Shown here: positions 17,294-25,299 of the stretch, piece by piece
Layout: every line of letters starts with the position of its first letter
Position numbering within the stretch: the stretch's first letter is position 1
Origin: DASQPA01 sp963757335
GTDB lineage: Bacteria > Acidobacteriota > Thermoanaerobaculia > Multivoradales > UBA5704
Assembly (NCBI GenBank): GCA_963757335.1
Contig: CAVWRJ010000002.1
Location: forward strand, 442,072 to 506,071
Direction: 5' to 3'
DNA: 64,000 nucleotides
The notes under the pieces: model-generated
The model's input: the letters and a program-made list of their open reading frames with translations, nothing else
Database searches by the model: none
Told to the model about the DNA's origin: nothing
Program-made: the position numbers and the translations under genes

Positions 17294-18991
17294 TCAGAGC
17301 CCCTGGCGCAAGCGGAAGCGCTGGAGCTTCCCGGTCTCGGTGCGCGGCAGGGTGTCGACGAACTCGATTTTTCGGGGATATTTGTAGGGTGCGATGTGGG
17401 CCTTGACGAACTCCTGCAACTCGCGGGCGGTCGCGGGGCTCGGCTCGGCCCCATCGTTCAAGATCACGAAGGCCTTGACGAGCTGGCCCCGCTCCTCGTC
17501 CGCGACGCCGACCACCCCGCACTCTTTCACCTTGGGGTGGTCGAGGAGCACGCTCTCGACCTCGGGCCCGGCGATGTTGTGCCCCGAGGAGATGATCATG
17601 TCGTCGGTCCTGGCCTGAAACCAGAAGTAGCCGTCCACATCCATTAAGTAGGCGTCACCGGTCACATTCCAGCCGTTCTCGACGTACGCCTTCTGCCGCT
17701 CGGGATCGTCCAGGTAGCGGCAGCCGGTGGGGCCGACGACGGCGAGCCGGCCGATCTTCCCCGGCGGGAGGTCGGCGCCCTCTTCGTCCACGATCTTCGC
17801 CTGGTAGCCGGGGACGACCCGGCCGGTCGAGCCGGGGCGGGAATCCTCTGCGGACGAGCCGATGAACTGGTGGAGCATCTCGGTCGAGCCGATGCCGTCG
17901 ATGATCTGCACCCCGGTCACCCGCTGCCAGGCCGCGAAGGTCGAGGCCGGCAGCATCTCGCCGGCCGAGACGCACTTCTCGAGGCTCGACAGGTCGTAGC
18001 TCCCGGCGACCCCGGCCATGGCGCGGTAGGCGGTGGGAACGGTGAAGCAGATCGTCGCCCGGTAGTCCTCGATGCCATGCAGGAGGTTGGTCGGCAACGG
18101 CTGTTCGAGGAGCAGCACCGAGGCGCCGAAGCGCAGGGGAAAGAAGAGCAGGCCACCGACGCCGTAGGCAAAGGCGAGCGAGGGGGAGCCGCAGAAGAGA
18201 TCGTCCGCCGTGGGCTTCAGGACATAGCGCGGAAAGCAGTCGGAGACCGCCAGGATGTCGCGATGAAAGTGGAGAGTGCCCTTGGCCTTGCCGGTGGTCC
18301 CCGAGGTGAAGAGGATCGCCACCACGTCGTCGGCGGCGGTGTCTCTGGGAGTGAAGTCGGCGGGCTTGTCGCGGAGGAGGGATTCGAGCGAGCCGGGGAC
18401 GTTGCCGTCGGGATCGCCCGCAAAGTGGACGACCCGCGCCCCCGCCCGAGGTGAGCCGTCGGCCGTCGCCCGCATCGCCTGCTCGCAATCCGCGGCCACC
18501 CGAGCGTCGGTCAAAGCGAGTTGGATCTTCGCCTTGTCGGCGATGTAGACCAGCTCGCGTACCCGGAGGATCGGCATGGTGCAGACGACGACCCCGCCCG
18601 CCTTCGCCACCGCCAGCCAGCAGGCGGCGAGGAGCGGCGTGTTGGGGCCGCGGAGGAGCACCCGGTTCCCCGGCACGAGCCCTAAATCCTCGACGAGGAC
18701 GTGGGCGATGCGGTTGACCTTCTGGTAGAGGTCCCGGTAGCTCCAGCGGCCGCCGGGGAAGAGGATCGCCGTCCGTTCCCCGGCATTGCCGGTATCGGCG
18801 ACATGGGTGGGATCGGCGGCGATCCAGGCGTCGAGGAGCTCGGCGGTGCAGTTGAGCCGCGGCGGATAGCGGAGTTCCGGCACGCCGGTATAGATCATCT
18901 GCGGCCACAGCTCGGCCGGCGGCAGGGCCTCCCGGCAGAAGGTGTCGAGATGACCGGTCGGTTCTGGGGGTCGGGCTGGCGAATCCGCCAT
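17294..18991 (-). CDS. Benzoate-/2-aminobenzoate-CoA ligase-like acyl-CoA synthetase
   Basis: A complete 565-residue ANL ligase. The P-loop is LFTSGTTGKAKGTLHFHRD, the aromatic-pocket region SPSLAFAYGVGGLLFFPLRFG, A5 GIGSTEMLHQFI, A7/A8 TGDAYLMDVDGYFWFQARTD and the A10 lysine is in PRTETGKLQRF. The N-terminus resembles benzoate-CoA ligases (LNCTAELLD). It should adenylate an aromatic acid and transfer it to CoA. Together with the feruloyl-CoA synthase-like gene it suggests aromatic-acid use. It lies downstream of a TetR gene and an alpha/beta hydrolase on the same strand, now separated from them by a small inserted element, and has its own promoter. Confidence 0.82.
   Translation of the reverse strand: MADSPARPPEPTGHLDTFCREALPPAELWPQMIYTGVPELRYPPRLNCTAELLDAWIAADPTHVADTGNAGERTAILFPGGRWSYRDLYQKVNRIAHVLVEDLGLVPGNRVLLRGPNTPLLAACWLAVAKAGGVVVCTMPILRVRELVYIADKAKIQLALTDARVAADCEQAMRATADGSPRAGARVVHFAGDPDGNVPGSLESLLRDKPADFTPRDTAADDVVAILFTSGTTGKAKGTLHFHRDILAVSDCFPRYVLKPTADDLFCGSPSLAFAYGVGGLLFFPLRFGASVLLLEQPLPTNLLHGIEDYRATICFTVPTAYRAMAGVAGSYDLSSLEKCVSAGEMLPASTFAAWQRVTGVQIIDGIGSTEMLHQFIGSSAEDSRPGSTGRVVPGYQAKIVDEEGADLPPGKIGRLAVVGPTGCRYLDDPERQKAYVENGWNVTGDAYLMDVDGYFWFQARTDDMIISSGHNIAGPEVESVLLDHPKVKECGVVGVADEERGQLVKAFVILNDGAEPSPATARELQEFVKAHIAPYKYPRKIEFVDTLPRTETGKLQRFRLRQGL
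18782..18817. repeat. Intragenic 9-bp micro-tandem, 4 units
   Basis: GGCATTGCC, GGTATCGGC, GACATGGGT and GGGATCGGC lie in frame in the N-terminal part of the CoA ligase and encode a loop containing HVADTGNAG. Confidence 0.6.
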
Positions 18992-19028
18992 GGCCCCTAC
19001 GCTAGCCCCAGAGGGGCCGGCCGGTCAA
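18992..19028 (-). promoter_or_regulatory. Leaderless promoter of the CoA ligase
   Basis: On the minus strand TTGACC (19028-19023), an 18-bp spacer and TAGCGT (19004-18999) are followed by 7 nt and the ATG at 18991. The -35 overlaps what would have been the stop codon of the upstream hydrolase before the 97-bp insertion. Confidence 0.55.
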
Positions 19029-19043
19029 CGTGGCCGCAGAAAC

Positions 19044-19140
19044 GGTAGTGCCTTTCGAGTTGGATCCTGCGGGCGGGCTCCTTCGGGCGCTCTGCGCAGC
19101 CAGTCTCCCGTCCTCGGAATCCAACTCGAAAGCCACTACC
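19044..19140. mobile_element. 97-bp MITE-like element with 23-bp terminal inverted repeats and 8-bp target duplication
   Basis: The ends are imperfect inverted repeats of about 23 bp (19044-19066 and 19118-19140; both begin GGTAGTG and share CTTTCGAGTTGGAT, two mismatches). The element is flanked by a perfect 8-bp direct repeat, GCAGAAAC, at 19036-19043 and 19141-19148. It has no coding capacity. This is the structure of a non-autonomous transposon moved by a transposase that makes 8-bp duplications. The right end supplies the TAG stop of the upstream hydrolase. Removing the element and one target copy would extend that protein by two residues to a TGA. As RNA the element could fold into a long hairpin between the two genes. 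Confidence 0.78.
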
Positions 19141-19999
19141 GCAGAAACTCGACCGCCTCTAAGATGCACCGCGCGTCGCGCAGGATGCGGAGGTGCCCGA
19201 GCTTTTCGGCCCGCCGCAGCTCGGCCCCGGGCCAGCAGCGGGCGAGCTCGGCGCCCTCCTCGAACGAGGCCTCGCGGTCCTCCGGGTCGTGGAAGACGAG
19301 GAGCGGCGCCGTCATCCGGGGCGCGAGGTCGATCGGCGAGAGCCCGTCGAAGCGGATGTTGAGCCAGCCTTCCGCCTCCTGCAGCATGCGCTCGATGATC
19401 TCGTCCGAGAGGCCGGCGCCGTCCCGGAAGCGCCGCCAGAACGATTCGAACCGGGCCGGCGGAGCGAAGAAGACGACCCGCCCGGCGGCGAGGCCAGAGG
19501 AGAGCGCATAGGTGCTCGCCGCGGCGCCGAAGGAGTGGGCGACCAGCCCATGCACCGGTTTGAAGAGCGCCGCGGCGCTTCTGAGCGCGGCGGCGAAGTG
19601 GACGACCGAGGAGACCCGCCCGGCCGACTCGCCGTGGCCGGGGAGGTCGATCGCCACCGCCCGGAAGTCGGCCGCCACGACCGGGTCGACCAGCGTCGTC
19701 ATCTGCCCGGAATGCCCGCCCCAGCCGTGGACGAGGAAGACCGTGGGACCCTCGCCCCAGGCGCGGCCGACGACCCGCTGCCCGCCGACCTCCAGGGCGA
19801 AGACCTCGCCCCGCGAGAGCACTGCGCGCTCCTCGTCCCGCACCCGCGCCCGGGGCGGAGTGAAGAACAGCTTCTGAGCGAACCGCGCCGTGGCGCCCGG
19901 AGCGAGCGTGCTCCCCACCCGCATTCCCGCCCGCAGCCAGGTCGGCACCGGGATGGGGCGCATACGATCGGTCGTGCTTTTCTCTGCGGAAGACTCCAT
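19136..19999 (-). CDS. Alpha/beta hydrolase
   Basis: A 287-residue alpha/beta hydrolase. Motifs: HGWGGHSGQM (oxyanion loop), nucleophile Ser in LVAHSFGAAAS, acid Asp in FHDPEDREAS and His in KLGHLRIL. The ATG at 19999 has a GAGGAG site just upstream; longer in-frame extensions run through the TetR gene and are spurious. The last codons read through one target-site copy into the terminal repeat of the inserted element, which provides the stop. It probably belongs with the TetR gene 29 bp upstream, and perhaps functionally with the CoA ligase downstream. Substrate is unknown; an aromatic ester is a reasonable guess. Confidence 0.82.
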   Translation of the reverse strand: MESSAEKSTTDRMRPIPVPTWLRAGMRVGSTLAPGATARFAQKLFFTPPRARVRDEERAVLSRGEVFALEVGGQRVVGRAWGEGPTVFLVHGWGGHSGQMTTLVDPVVAADFRAVAIDLPGHGESAGRVSSVVHFAAALRSAAALFKPVHGLVAHSFGAAASTYALSSGLAAGRVVFFAPPARFESFWRRFRDGAGLSDEIIERMLQEAEGWLNIRFDGLSPIDLAPRMTAPLLVFHDPEDREASFEEGAELARCWPGAELRRAEKLGHLRILRDARCILEAVEFLR

Positions 20000-20028
20000 G
20001 GATCTCCTCTCGGGATATGCGGCGGACT

Positions 20029-20700
20029 TCAGGGCTGGCTGCGAACGCTGAGGACTTTGGAGGGGGTGGAGGGGGCGGAGGGGGCGGAGGCGCTGCTGAC
20101 GCTGGAACCACTGGAAACGCTGCGGGTCATGAGGGTCTCGAAGGCGCTCCGCGCCCGCTCCTCGGCGCGCGGATTTTCGAGCAGCTTCGCGACCTGCTGG
20201 TAGACCATGCCGATGCCGACCATCTCGTAGGCGAACTGATCGAGGTCTAAATCGGCACGGAAGTGCCCCTCCTCGACCGCCGTCCGCGCCGCCCGGGCGA
20301 GGGTGTCGTACCAGTCGCGCTGGGACTGGACGAGCCGGTCTCGGATGGGTCCGGGCCGGTCGTCGTACTCGTGGGTCAAAGCCATGAAGAAGCAGCTGCC
20401 CCGGCCGCCATGCCCGTGGATCCACTGAAGATAGAGGTCGAAGAGCTTGCGCACCCGCGGCTCGCCGCGGGAGATCTTGAGCGCCGGCAGCACGACCTCC
20501 TCGATGAAGTCGTCGATCGCCCGCTCCAGAACCGCGAGCTGCAGCGCCTCCTTCGACTTGAAGTGGGCGAAGAGGCCGCTCTTCGACAGGTTCATCCCCG
20601 CCGCCAGAACCCCGAGCGACAACCCCTCCAGGCCGACCTCGCCGGAGAGGGCCAGGGCCCGCTCGACGATCTCCTGCCGGGTCTGCTCTCCCTTGCTCAC
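20029..20700 (-). CDS. TetR-family transcriptional repressor
   Basis: A 223-residue regulator. The TetR_N helix-turn-helix is at residues about 8-55 (RQEIVERALALSGEVGLEGL, then LAAGMNLSKSGLFAHFKSKE), followed by a helical ligand-binding domain (HGGRGSCFFMALTHEYDDRP) of the YcdC/TetR_C type. The C-terminal 25 residues are Ser/Ala-rich and come from a 9-bp repeat expansion. The start is a GTG at 20700 with a -10 element 6 nt upstream. It probably represses itself and the hydrolase (and formerly the CoA ligase), with an acyl-CoA or aromatic inducer. Confidence 0.88.
   Translation of the reverse strand: MSKGEQTRQEIVERALALSGEVGLEGLSLGVLAAGMNLSKSGLFAHFKSKEALQLAVLERAIDDFIEEVVLPALKISRGEPRVRKLFDLYLQWIHGHGGRGSCFFMALTHEYDDRPGPIRDRLVQSQRDWYDTLARAARTAVEEGHFRADLDLDQFAYEMVGIGMVYQQVAKLLENPRAEERARSAFETLMTRSVSSGSSVSSASAPSAPSTPSKVLSVRSQP
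20059..20121. repeat. Intragenic 9-bp micro-tandem, 7 units
   Basis: Seven 9-mers (GGAGGGGGT, GGAGGGGGC twice, GGAGGCGCT, GCTGACGCT, GGAACCACT, GGAAACGCT) lie at the 3' end of the TetR gene. They encode a Ser/Ala/Pro tail outside the folded domains. Confidence 0.7.
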
Positions 20701-20727
20701 GAGGAGAAAATAGCACGACCGGTCGGT
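20701..20727 (-). promoter_or_regulatory. Leaderless tetR promoter with palindromic operator
   Basis: On the minus strand, TATTTT (20712-20707) is followed by CTCCTC and the GTG start codon. Just upstream is the palindrome CGACCGGTCG (20716-20725), within AACCGACCGGTCG, a form common for TetR-type operators. It covers the promoter spacer, so autorepression is likely. Confidence 0.5.
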
Positions 20728-20894
20728 TCGCGCAACGACCTCGGGGAGGGCGTTCAGGAACGTGGAACCGCTGCCGGACGGTGGCGTCCGCCTGACGACG
20801 GGTAAGACCTACTTCCTCCACCTGCGCGACACGGGCAAGGTGCGTCAGGATCGGTCCGGGGAAGATGGTAGACTAGTTATTAAGGATAAATTCC

Positions 20895-21110
20895 GTGCCG
20901 AACCCCGTTCACAGCGATCCAGAGATCCTTACTGGGATGCCTGTTTTCGTCGGTACCCGTGTGCCCTTCCAAACCCTGATGGACTATCTGGAAGAGGGAC
21001 AGACTCTCGCCGAGTTCCTCGCGGACTTCCCGACCGTAACCCGAGAGCAGGCGATCGCGGCGCTGGAAGAGGCCAAGGAGGCCGTCCTCGCGCATGCGCG
21101 TCCTGCTTGA
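20895..21110 (+). CDS. DUF433 antitoxin-like protein
   Basis: A 71-residue DUF433 protein (HSDPEILTGMPVFVGTRVPF, then LMDYLEEGQTLAEFLADFP), the small winged-helix family usually paired with a PIN-like DUF5615 partner. The start is a GTG preceded by AAGGA at good spacing. The 3' end overlaps the partner gene by 17 bp. It is probably the antitoxin and autoregulator. The preceding 190 bp back to the TetR promoter contain no other convincing gene. Confidence 0.82.
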   Translation: MPNPVHSDPEILTGMPVFVGTRVPFQTLMDYLEEGQTLAEFLADFPTVTREQAIAALEEAKEAVLAHARPA

Positions 21111-21415
21111 TGAGTGCCTTCCCGAGCGGCTGACGAGAGAACTCCCTGGCCACCAAGTATGGACCGCCCGGGAGGCAGGATTGGCGGGCAAGAAGAATGG
21201 CGAGCTTCTCGACCTCGCCGCTGCGCAATTCGATGTCCTGGTCACCCTCGACAGGAGCATGCCTTCCCAGCAGAACATCACCGGGCCGTAGCCTTGGCGT
21301 AGTCATACTGAAAGCTCGCTCCAGCAGCTTCCTTTCGCTCGAACCGCTCCTGCCGGCCTTACGGCAGGTGCTCCCCTTGATCGTAGCCGGACAGGTGTTG
21401 CGCCTCGGTTTGTAG
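21094..21415 (+). pseudogene. DUF5615 PIN-like toxin partner, frameshifted
   Basis: The N-terminal half is a clear DUF5615 PIN-like protein (MRVLLDECLPERLTRELPGH, then AGKKNGELLDLAAAQFDVLVT, LDRSMPSQQNI). The frame then ends at a TAG (21289-21291) after 65 residues. The usual C-terminus (VVILKARSSSFLSLEPLLPA, then GQVLRLGL) continues in another frame to 21415. One extra base near 21285-21290 explains this and would give 106 residues, the family's normal size. Either the toxin has been inactivated while its antitoxin stays intact, or the base is a sequencing error. Confidence 0.75.
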
Positions 21416-21426
21416 CTGGGATTGAG

Positions 21427-22359
21427 ATGACCGCGACCGACGAGCTTCGACCGCACCTCATCCTGCCGGTGGGCACCCAGGTCGTCAGCGCCGTCGAGAT
21501 CCGCGACTCCCGCGGTCACCTCCTCTGCCCCGCGGGGGCCGTGGGCGTGATCGTCAAGGCACCGGCGGACGGTACGCACGCCTACCGGGTGCGGCTCCCC
21601 TCCGGACAGGAGGTCTCGCTCGCTCGCCGGGCTTTGAGCGTCCGCAAGCATGTCCAGCGGGAGGGGCTCGCCGAGGCGGCGCGCCCGGCGGAGGAGCTCT
21701 GGCAGCACATCGTCTTCCGCTGTGTCGTCGGCTCGCAGGCCTACGGTCTGGCCCAGGAGGGATCGGACGTCGATCGCCGCGGCTTCTACCTGCCTCCGGC
21801 CGACCTCCACTGGTCGATCTTCGGCGTGCCGGAACAGCTCGACGACCCGGCGACGGAGGAGAGCTACTGGGAGGTCCAGAAGTTCCTCACCATGGCCCTC
21901 AAGGCGAACCCCAATGTCATCGAATGCCTCTACAGCCCGCGGGTCGAGACCAGCACGCCGCTGGTCGACGAGCTCCTCGCCAACCGCTCGCGGCTCCTCT
22001 CCAGGATGATCTATCAGACCTACAACGGCTACGTGCTGTCGCAGTTCAAGAAGCTGGAGCAGGACCTGCGGACGAAGGGCACCCTCAAGTGGAAGCATGC
22101 GATGCACCTGATCCGGATGCTCCTCGCCGGGATCGCGGGCATGGAGCAAGGGGAGATCCCCGTCGAGGTAGCGGGAGAGCAGCGCGAGCTCCTCCTCTCC
22201 ATTCGGCGCGGCGAGGTGCCCTGGACCGAGGTCGACGCTCTGCGTCTCGACCTCCATCGCCGGTTCGACCGCGCCCAGGGCTCGACCCGGCTCCCCGAGC
22301 ATCCGGACTACGCCTGGGCCAACGCCTGGCTCCTCCGCGCCCGGCGGAGCGCCCTCTAG
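21427..22359 (+). CDS. RlaP-type nucleotidyltransferase (DNA polymerase beta superfamily)
   Basis: A 310-residue protein. After an N-terminal beta-barrel-like region of about 90 residues comes a minimal nucleotidyltransferase core with the signature VVGSQAYGLAQEGSDVDRRG. A helical region follows (EVQKFLTMALKANPNVIECLY, then GYVLSQFKKLEQ and LKWKHAMHLIRML). This matches the RlaP family (PF10127), predicted to add nucleotides in RNA repair, often near RNA ligases. No ligase is in this window. The gene starts 12 bp after the toxin remnant. Activity is inferred from the family; the metal-binding Asp pair SDVD is present. Confidence 0.78.
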   Translation: MTATDELRPHLILPVGTQVVSAVEIRDSRGHLLCPAGAVGVIVKAPADGTHAYRVRLPSGQEVSLARRALSVRKHVQREGLAEAARPAEELWQHIVFRCVVGSQAYGLAQEGSDVDRRGFYLPPADLHWSIFGVPEQLDDPATEESYWEVQKFLTMALKANPNVIECLYSPRVETSTPLVDELLANRSRLLSRMIYQTYNGYVLSQFKKLEQDLRTKGTLKWKHAMHLIRMLLAGIAGMEQGEIPVEVAGEQRELLLSIRRGEVPWTEVDALRLDLHRRFDRAQGSTRLPEHPDYAWANAWLLRARRSAL

Positions 22360-22476
22360 GCTCGGCTTGCAGTTGGACCTTCATCGCCCGTCAGAGAGGC
22401 CTCCGCTCCAGGTCAGTGCCGGACGGCAGAGCACCGACTCTGCCGCCCGGCCTTCTGGAGCTGCCGCACTGGCGGA

Positions 22477-22809
22477 TTAGACGCGCTCGTCGAAGTGGAG
22501 GGTCGCGCCTTCGGGCAGCTTCGCCTGAAGGGCCGCCACGGTCTGCCGGAGCCCAGCCTCGAGCCCCTTGTGCAACTCGGGGCTCTTGCGCGCCAGAGCC
22601 GCGACCGTGGCGAGGGCCCGCAGCTCGCTACCCCATTCGGCAGCCTTCCCGTCGACGGTCACCCAGTTGATGACCTCGCCGAAGTCCCCGGTGTCCGAGA
22701 CTCTCTGCCCGCCCTCGACAGGCCCGGGGCCGAGCCACCACCAAGGGTTGTAGATCACCGGGATCTCGATGCAGAACCTGCGGCCATGGATAGTGAAACA
22801 GATGCGCAT
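22477..22809 (-). CDS. Hypothetical protein
   Basis: About 110 residues with no recognised domain. The N-terminus MRICFTIHGRRFCIEIPVIY looks like a beta hairpin and is followed by a Trp-rich turn (NPWWWLGPGPVEGG). The second half is amphipathic helix (LRALATVAALARKSPELHKG), then GATLHFDERV. A GGAGG lies 9 nt before the ATG at 22809; an alternative ATG at 22854 also has a nearby GAAGGAG and would add 15 residues. It is divergent from nothing obvious and stands alone. Confidence 0.55.
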   Translation of the reverse strand: MRICFTIHGRRFCIEIPVIYNPWWWLGPGPVEGGQRVSDTGDFGEVINWVTVDGKAAEWGSELRALATVAALARKSPELHKGLEAGLRQTVAALQAKLPEGATLHFDERV

Positions 22810-22929
22810 TGGGGGAAGCCTCCGATCGATGGTCACGAGTGTCTTCGTGAGCATCTACTCCTTCAGGCGCCCCTGAGCGGCAGAAGTTACGCTAGAGTTG
22901 AAAGAGGCAAGCCCGAAGCGCCGCCAGCT

Positions 22930-24723
22930 CTAGCCCACCAGGACCGCCCGCCGCCACCGCCGCACCGAGTTGACGAGCCAGATCGCCTCGGCGCGCCGCA
23001 GGTCGACGGGCGTCAGCACCCGCTCGGCGACCTCCCCGCGCCGGAGGAGCTCGGCGCGAAAGACGCCGGGGAGGAGGCCGCAGGCGAGCGGCGGTGTGAG
23101 GCGCTCGCCGGAGATCTTGACGACGACGTTCGCGATCGTCGACTCGGTGACCTCGCCGCGCTCGTTGACGAGCAGCACGTCACCGCAGTCCGGCCGCTCG
23201 GCCGCTCGCCGCTCGTAGATCTCCCGCCGGGTGGTCTTGTGGTAGAGCAACGGCTCCCCGCTGTTCACGGCTTCGCTGGCGAGAGCGACCCGGACGGGCT
23301 CTTCAGAGACCGGGAGCGGAGAGACCTCCACGGACACGTCGCCCTGCCGGGTGAGGAGTAGCCGGACGCGCCGAGGGCCGGCGAGCAGGGAGGACACTCC
23401 GTCCGCGAGCCGCCGCTCGACCGCCTCCCGATCGTAGCGAAAGCCGAAATAGCGGGCGGACTCCCCCAGTCGGTCGAGATGTCCGCCGAGGAGGAAGAAG
23501 CCGCCTTCCGGTTCCCAGAGCAGGGTTTCCAGCAGGTGGAAGTCGTTGGGGGCACGGCGGGCGAACTCGGCCTTGGACAGGCACTCGCGGTACTCGGCAG
23601 CGGCGTCCGAGTCGTAGGTGATGCCACTCCCGACCCCCAGCTCCGCCGTCCCCGCCCGGCGGTCGATCACCAGGGTACGGATGGCGACGTTGAAAATCGC
23701 CTCGCCGGGCGAGACGAAGCCGACCGCGCCGGTATAGACGCCGCGGGGCGAGTCCTCCAGCTCCGCGATGAGCCGCGACGTGCGGATTTTCGGCGCCCCG
23801 GTGATCGAGCCGGAGGGGAAGAGCGCGCCGAAGAGATCCGAGAGCCGGATGCCGGGCCGGGTCCGGGCGCGGATCGTGGAGGTCATCTGGTGCACCGTCT
23901 CGTAGCGCTCCACCGCGAAGAGCCGCGGCACGTCGACGCTCCCGGGGACCGCCACCCGGCCGGCGTCGCTCCGCAACAGATCGACGATCATCACGTTCTC
24001 CGCCCGGTCCTTGGCCGACGCCAGGAGCTCGGCGGCGAGCGCGTCGTCCTCGGCCGGCCAGCGCCCGCGGGGACGGGTGCCCTTCATGGGCCGGAGCGTG
24101 AGGGCATCCCCCTCCCAGCGGAAGAACAGCTCGGGGGAGATGGAGAGGATGGAGACCGCGCCGAAACGCAGGTGCGCGGAGTACGCCGCCCGCTGCGCCA
24201 GGACGAGCCGGGCGTACGCTGCCGCGTCGTCGCCAGCGAAAGCGGCCCGCAGGCGGAAGGTGTGGTTCACCTGATAGGTGTCGCCAGCGGCGATCCACTC
24301 CCGGATGCGGTGGACCGCCTCGGCGTAGCGTTCTTCCGTGACCGAGGGGGTCCACGCGCCGAGCGAGAATTCTCCCGCCGCCTCCTCGACCGACGGGGGA
24401 CGGCCTTCGATGCGGTCCCGGAAGAGGGCGAAGCGGAGGAGCGGGAGAGTGCCGTCCAATTCGCCAACGCTGCCAACGCCACGAACCCCGCGAACGCTGA
24501 GAGCGGGATCGAAAGCGGGAGCCGCCTCGTAGGCCACGAACCCCGCCGCGTGAAGCCCCTCGGCGACCGCCCCCTCCACCGCCTGGAGAGCGGGGAGGAC
24601 CTCCGCCAACTTCCACGCCTCGACGACGGATGCGAGCCGCCGAAAGACGAACGAGCGCCCCTCTCCGTGGGGACCGAGGGCGTCGAAGCGGGCGAGATCG
24701 GCGAGCGGCGGGGTTTCGGGCAC
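22930..24723 (-). CDS. pabB: Aminodeoxychorismate synthase component I fused to class IV aminotransferase (PabB-PabC)
   Basis: A 597-residue bifunctional protein for p-aminobenzoate synthesis. Residues about 110-390 are the chorismate-binding domain; PMKGTRPRG holds the PabB-type lysine, with FPSGSITGAPKIRTSRLI and GVGSGITYDSDAAAEYREC also present. Residues about 395-597 are a class IV PLP lyase domain (FHLLETLLWEPEGG, HLDRLGESARYFGF, VNERGEVTESTIANV). The catalytic Lys is probably in YHKTTRREIY. The first part makes 4-amino-4-deoxychorismate with a PabA subunit encoded elsewhere; the second releases pyruvate to give PABA for folate. The start is a GTG with a -10 six bases upstream. A 9-bp repeat inserts a short loop. 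Confidence 0.88.
   Translation of the reverse strand: MPETPPLADLARFDALGPHGEGRSFVFRRLASVVEAWKLAEVLPALQAVEGAVAEGLHAAGFVAYEAAPAFDPALSVRGVRGVGSVGELDGTLPLLRFALFRDRIEGRPPSVEEAAGEFSLGAWTPSVTEERYAEAVHRIREWIAAGDTYQVNHTFRLRAAFAGDDAAAYARLVLAQRAAYSAHLRFGAVSILSISPELFFRWEGDALTLRPMKGTRPRGRWPAEDDALAAELLASAKDRAENVMIVDLLRSDAGRVAVPGSVDVPRLFAVERYETVHQMTSTIRARTRPGIRLSDLFGALFPSGSITGAPKIRTSRLIAELEDSPRGVYTGAVGFVSPGEAIFNVAIRTLVIDRRAGTAELGVGSGITYDSDAAAEYRECLSKAEFARRAPNDFHLLETLLWEPEGGFFLLGGHLDRLGESARYFGFRYDREAVERRLADGVSSLLAGPRRVRLLLTRQGDVSVEVSPLPVSEEPVRVALASEAVNSGEPLLYHKTTRREIYERRAAERPDCGDVLLVNERGEVTESTIANVVVKISGERLTPPLACGLLPGVFRAELLRRGEVAERVLTPVDLRRAEAIWLVNSVRRWRRAVLVG
24463..24498. repeat. Intragenic 9-bp micro-tandem, 4 units
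   Basis: GCCAACGCT, GCCAACGCC, ACGAACCCC and GCGAACGCT lie in frame in the PabB part. They encode a variable loop (RGVRGVGSVGELDG) absent from the conserved core. Confidence 0.6.
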
Positions 24724-24735
24724 CGGGAGATCGTA
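24724..24735 (-). promoter_or_regulatory. Leaderless -10 of the pabBC gene
   Basis: TACGAT on the minus strand (24735-24730) followed by CTCCCG and the GTG start. No ribosome-binding sequence fits in between. Confidence 0.45.
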
Positions 24736-24791
24736 ACCCGCTCTCCCGTCCTCTGGCCGGCAGCCCCCTCTTCGCTAGGGCCCGTGCGGCA

Positions 24792-25169
24792 TCAGCGCGT
24801 CACGGTCAGCACCAGCGAACCAGCCGAGGAGGAGAGCTCCATCCGGTTGGGCGTGGTGAACATCCCCTGGTAGGTCACGTTGCCGCCCGGCCGACGGATC
24901 GTGAACTGGATGCTCCGATCGGTGAACTCGCCGGAGAACTGATTCTGGGTGCCGTTCGAGTTGATGCCGTTCTCATTGCCGTCGAAGGTCGAGTGCCTGA
25001 CTTGTTCCTGCTGCGGCAGGAAGAAGAGCTGGTGCTGGGGGTTCGCGGCGTCGAGCCAGGCATTGCTAAGGTCGGGGATGAACACCGAGTCGGTCGGGCT
25101 ACCGCCGCCGCCGCCGCTACAGCCGCAGAGCAGGAGGAGGAGCGCGATCCCGAGAAAAATGCGTGCCAT
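24792..25169 (-). CDS. Small lipoprotein of unknown function
   Basis: 125 residues beginning MARIFLGIALLLLLCGCSGG, a type II signal peptide with a lipobox ending at the second Cys, then a glycine linker. The mature part is a predicted beta-rich domain (SIQFTIRRPGGNVTYQGMFT, then NRMELSSSAGSLVLTVTR). The ATG at 25169 follows a GGAGA site and places the lipobox correctly, so I prefer it to a longer start. It is 130 bp downstream of the two-gene envelope module on the same strand. No family recognised. Confidence 0.65.
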   Translation of the reverse strand: MARIFLGIALLLLLCGCSGGGGGSPTDSVFIPDLSNAWLDAANPQHQLFFLPQQEQVRHSTFDGNENGINSNGTQNQFSGEFTDRSIQFTIRRPGGNVTYQGMFTTPNRMELSSSAGSLVLTVTR

Positions 25170-25299
25170 GGGAGTCTCCGGGTCGCGCTCGAAGCTCGCC
25201 GGGAAATCCGGCGGCGATCGCACGACCGACCGGCGAGAGCCGGTATCGATCTTGAGGCGATCGCACTCGCGCGAACGTTACAAGAAGCCGGCACGGGAC

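Noticed and set aside
20762..20894. Possible small gene fragment before the DUF433 gene
   Set aside because: The translation is unlike any family and runs on in the wrong frame through the DUF433 gene.
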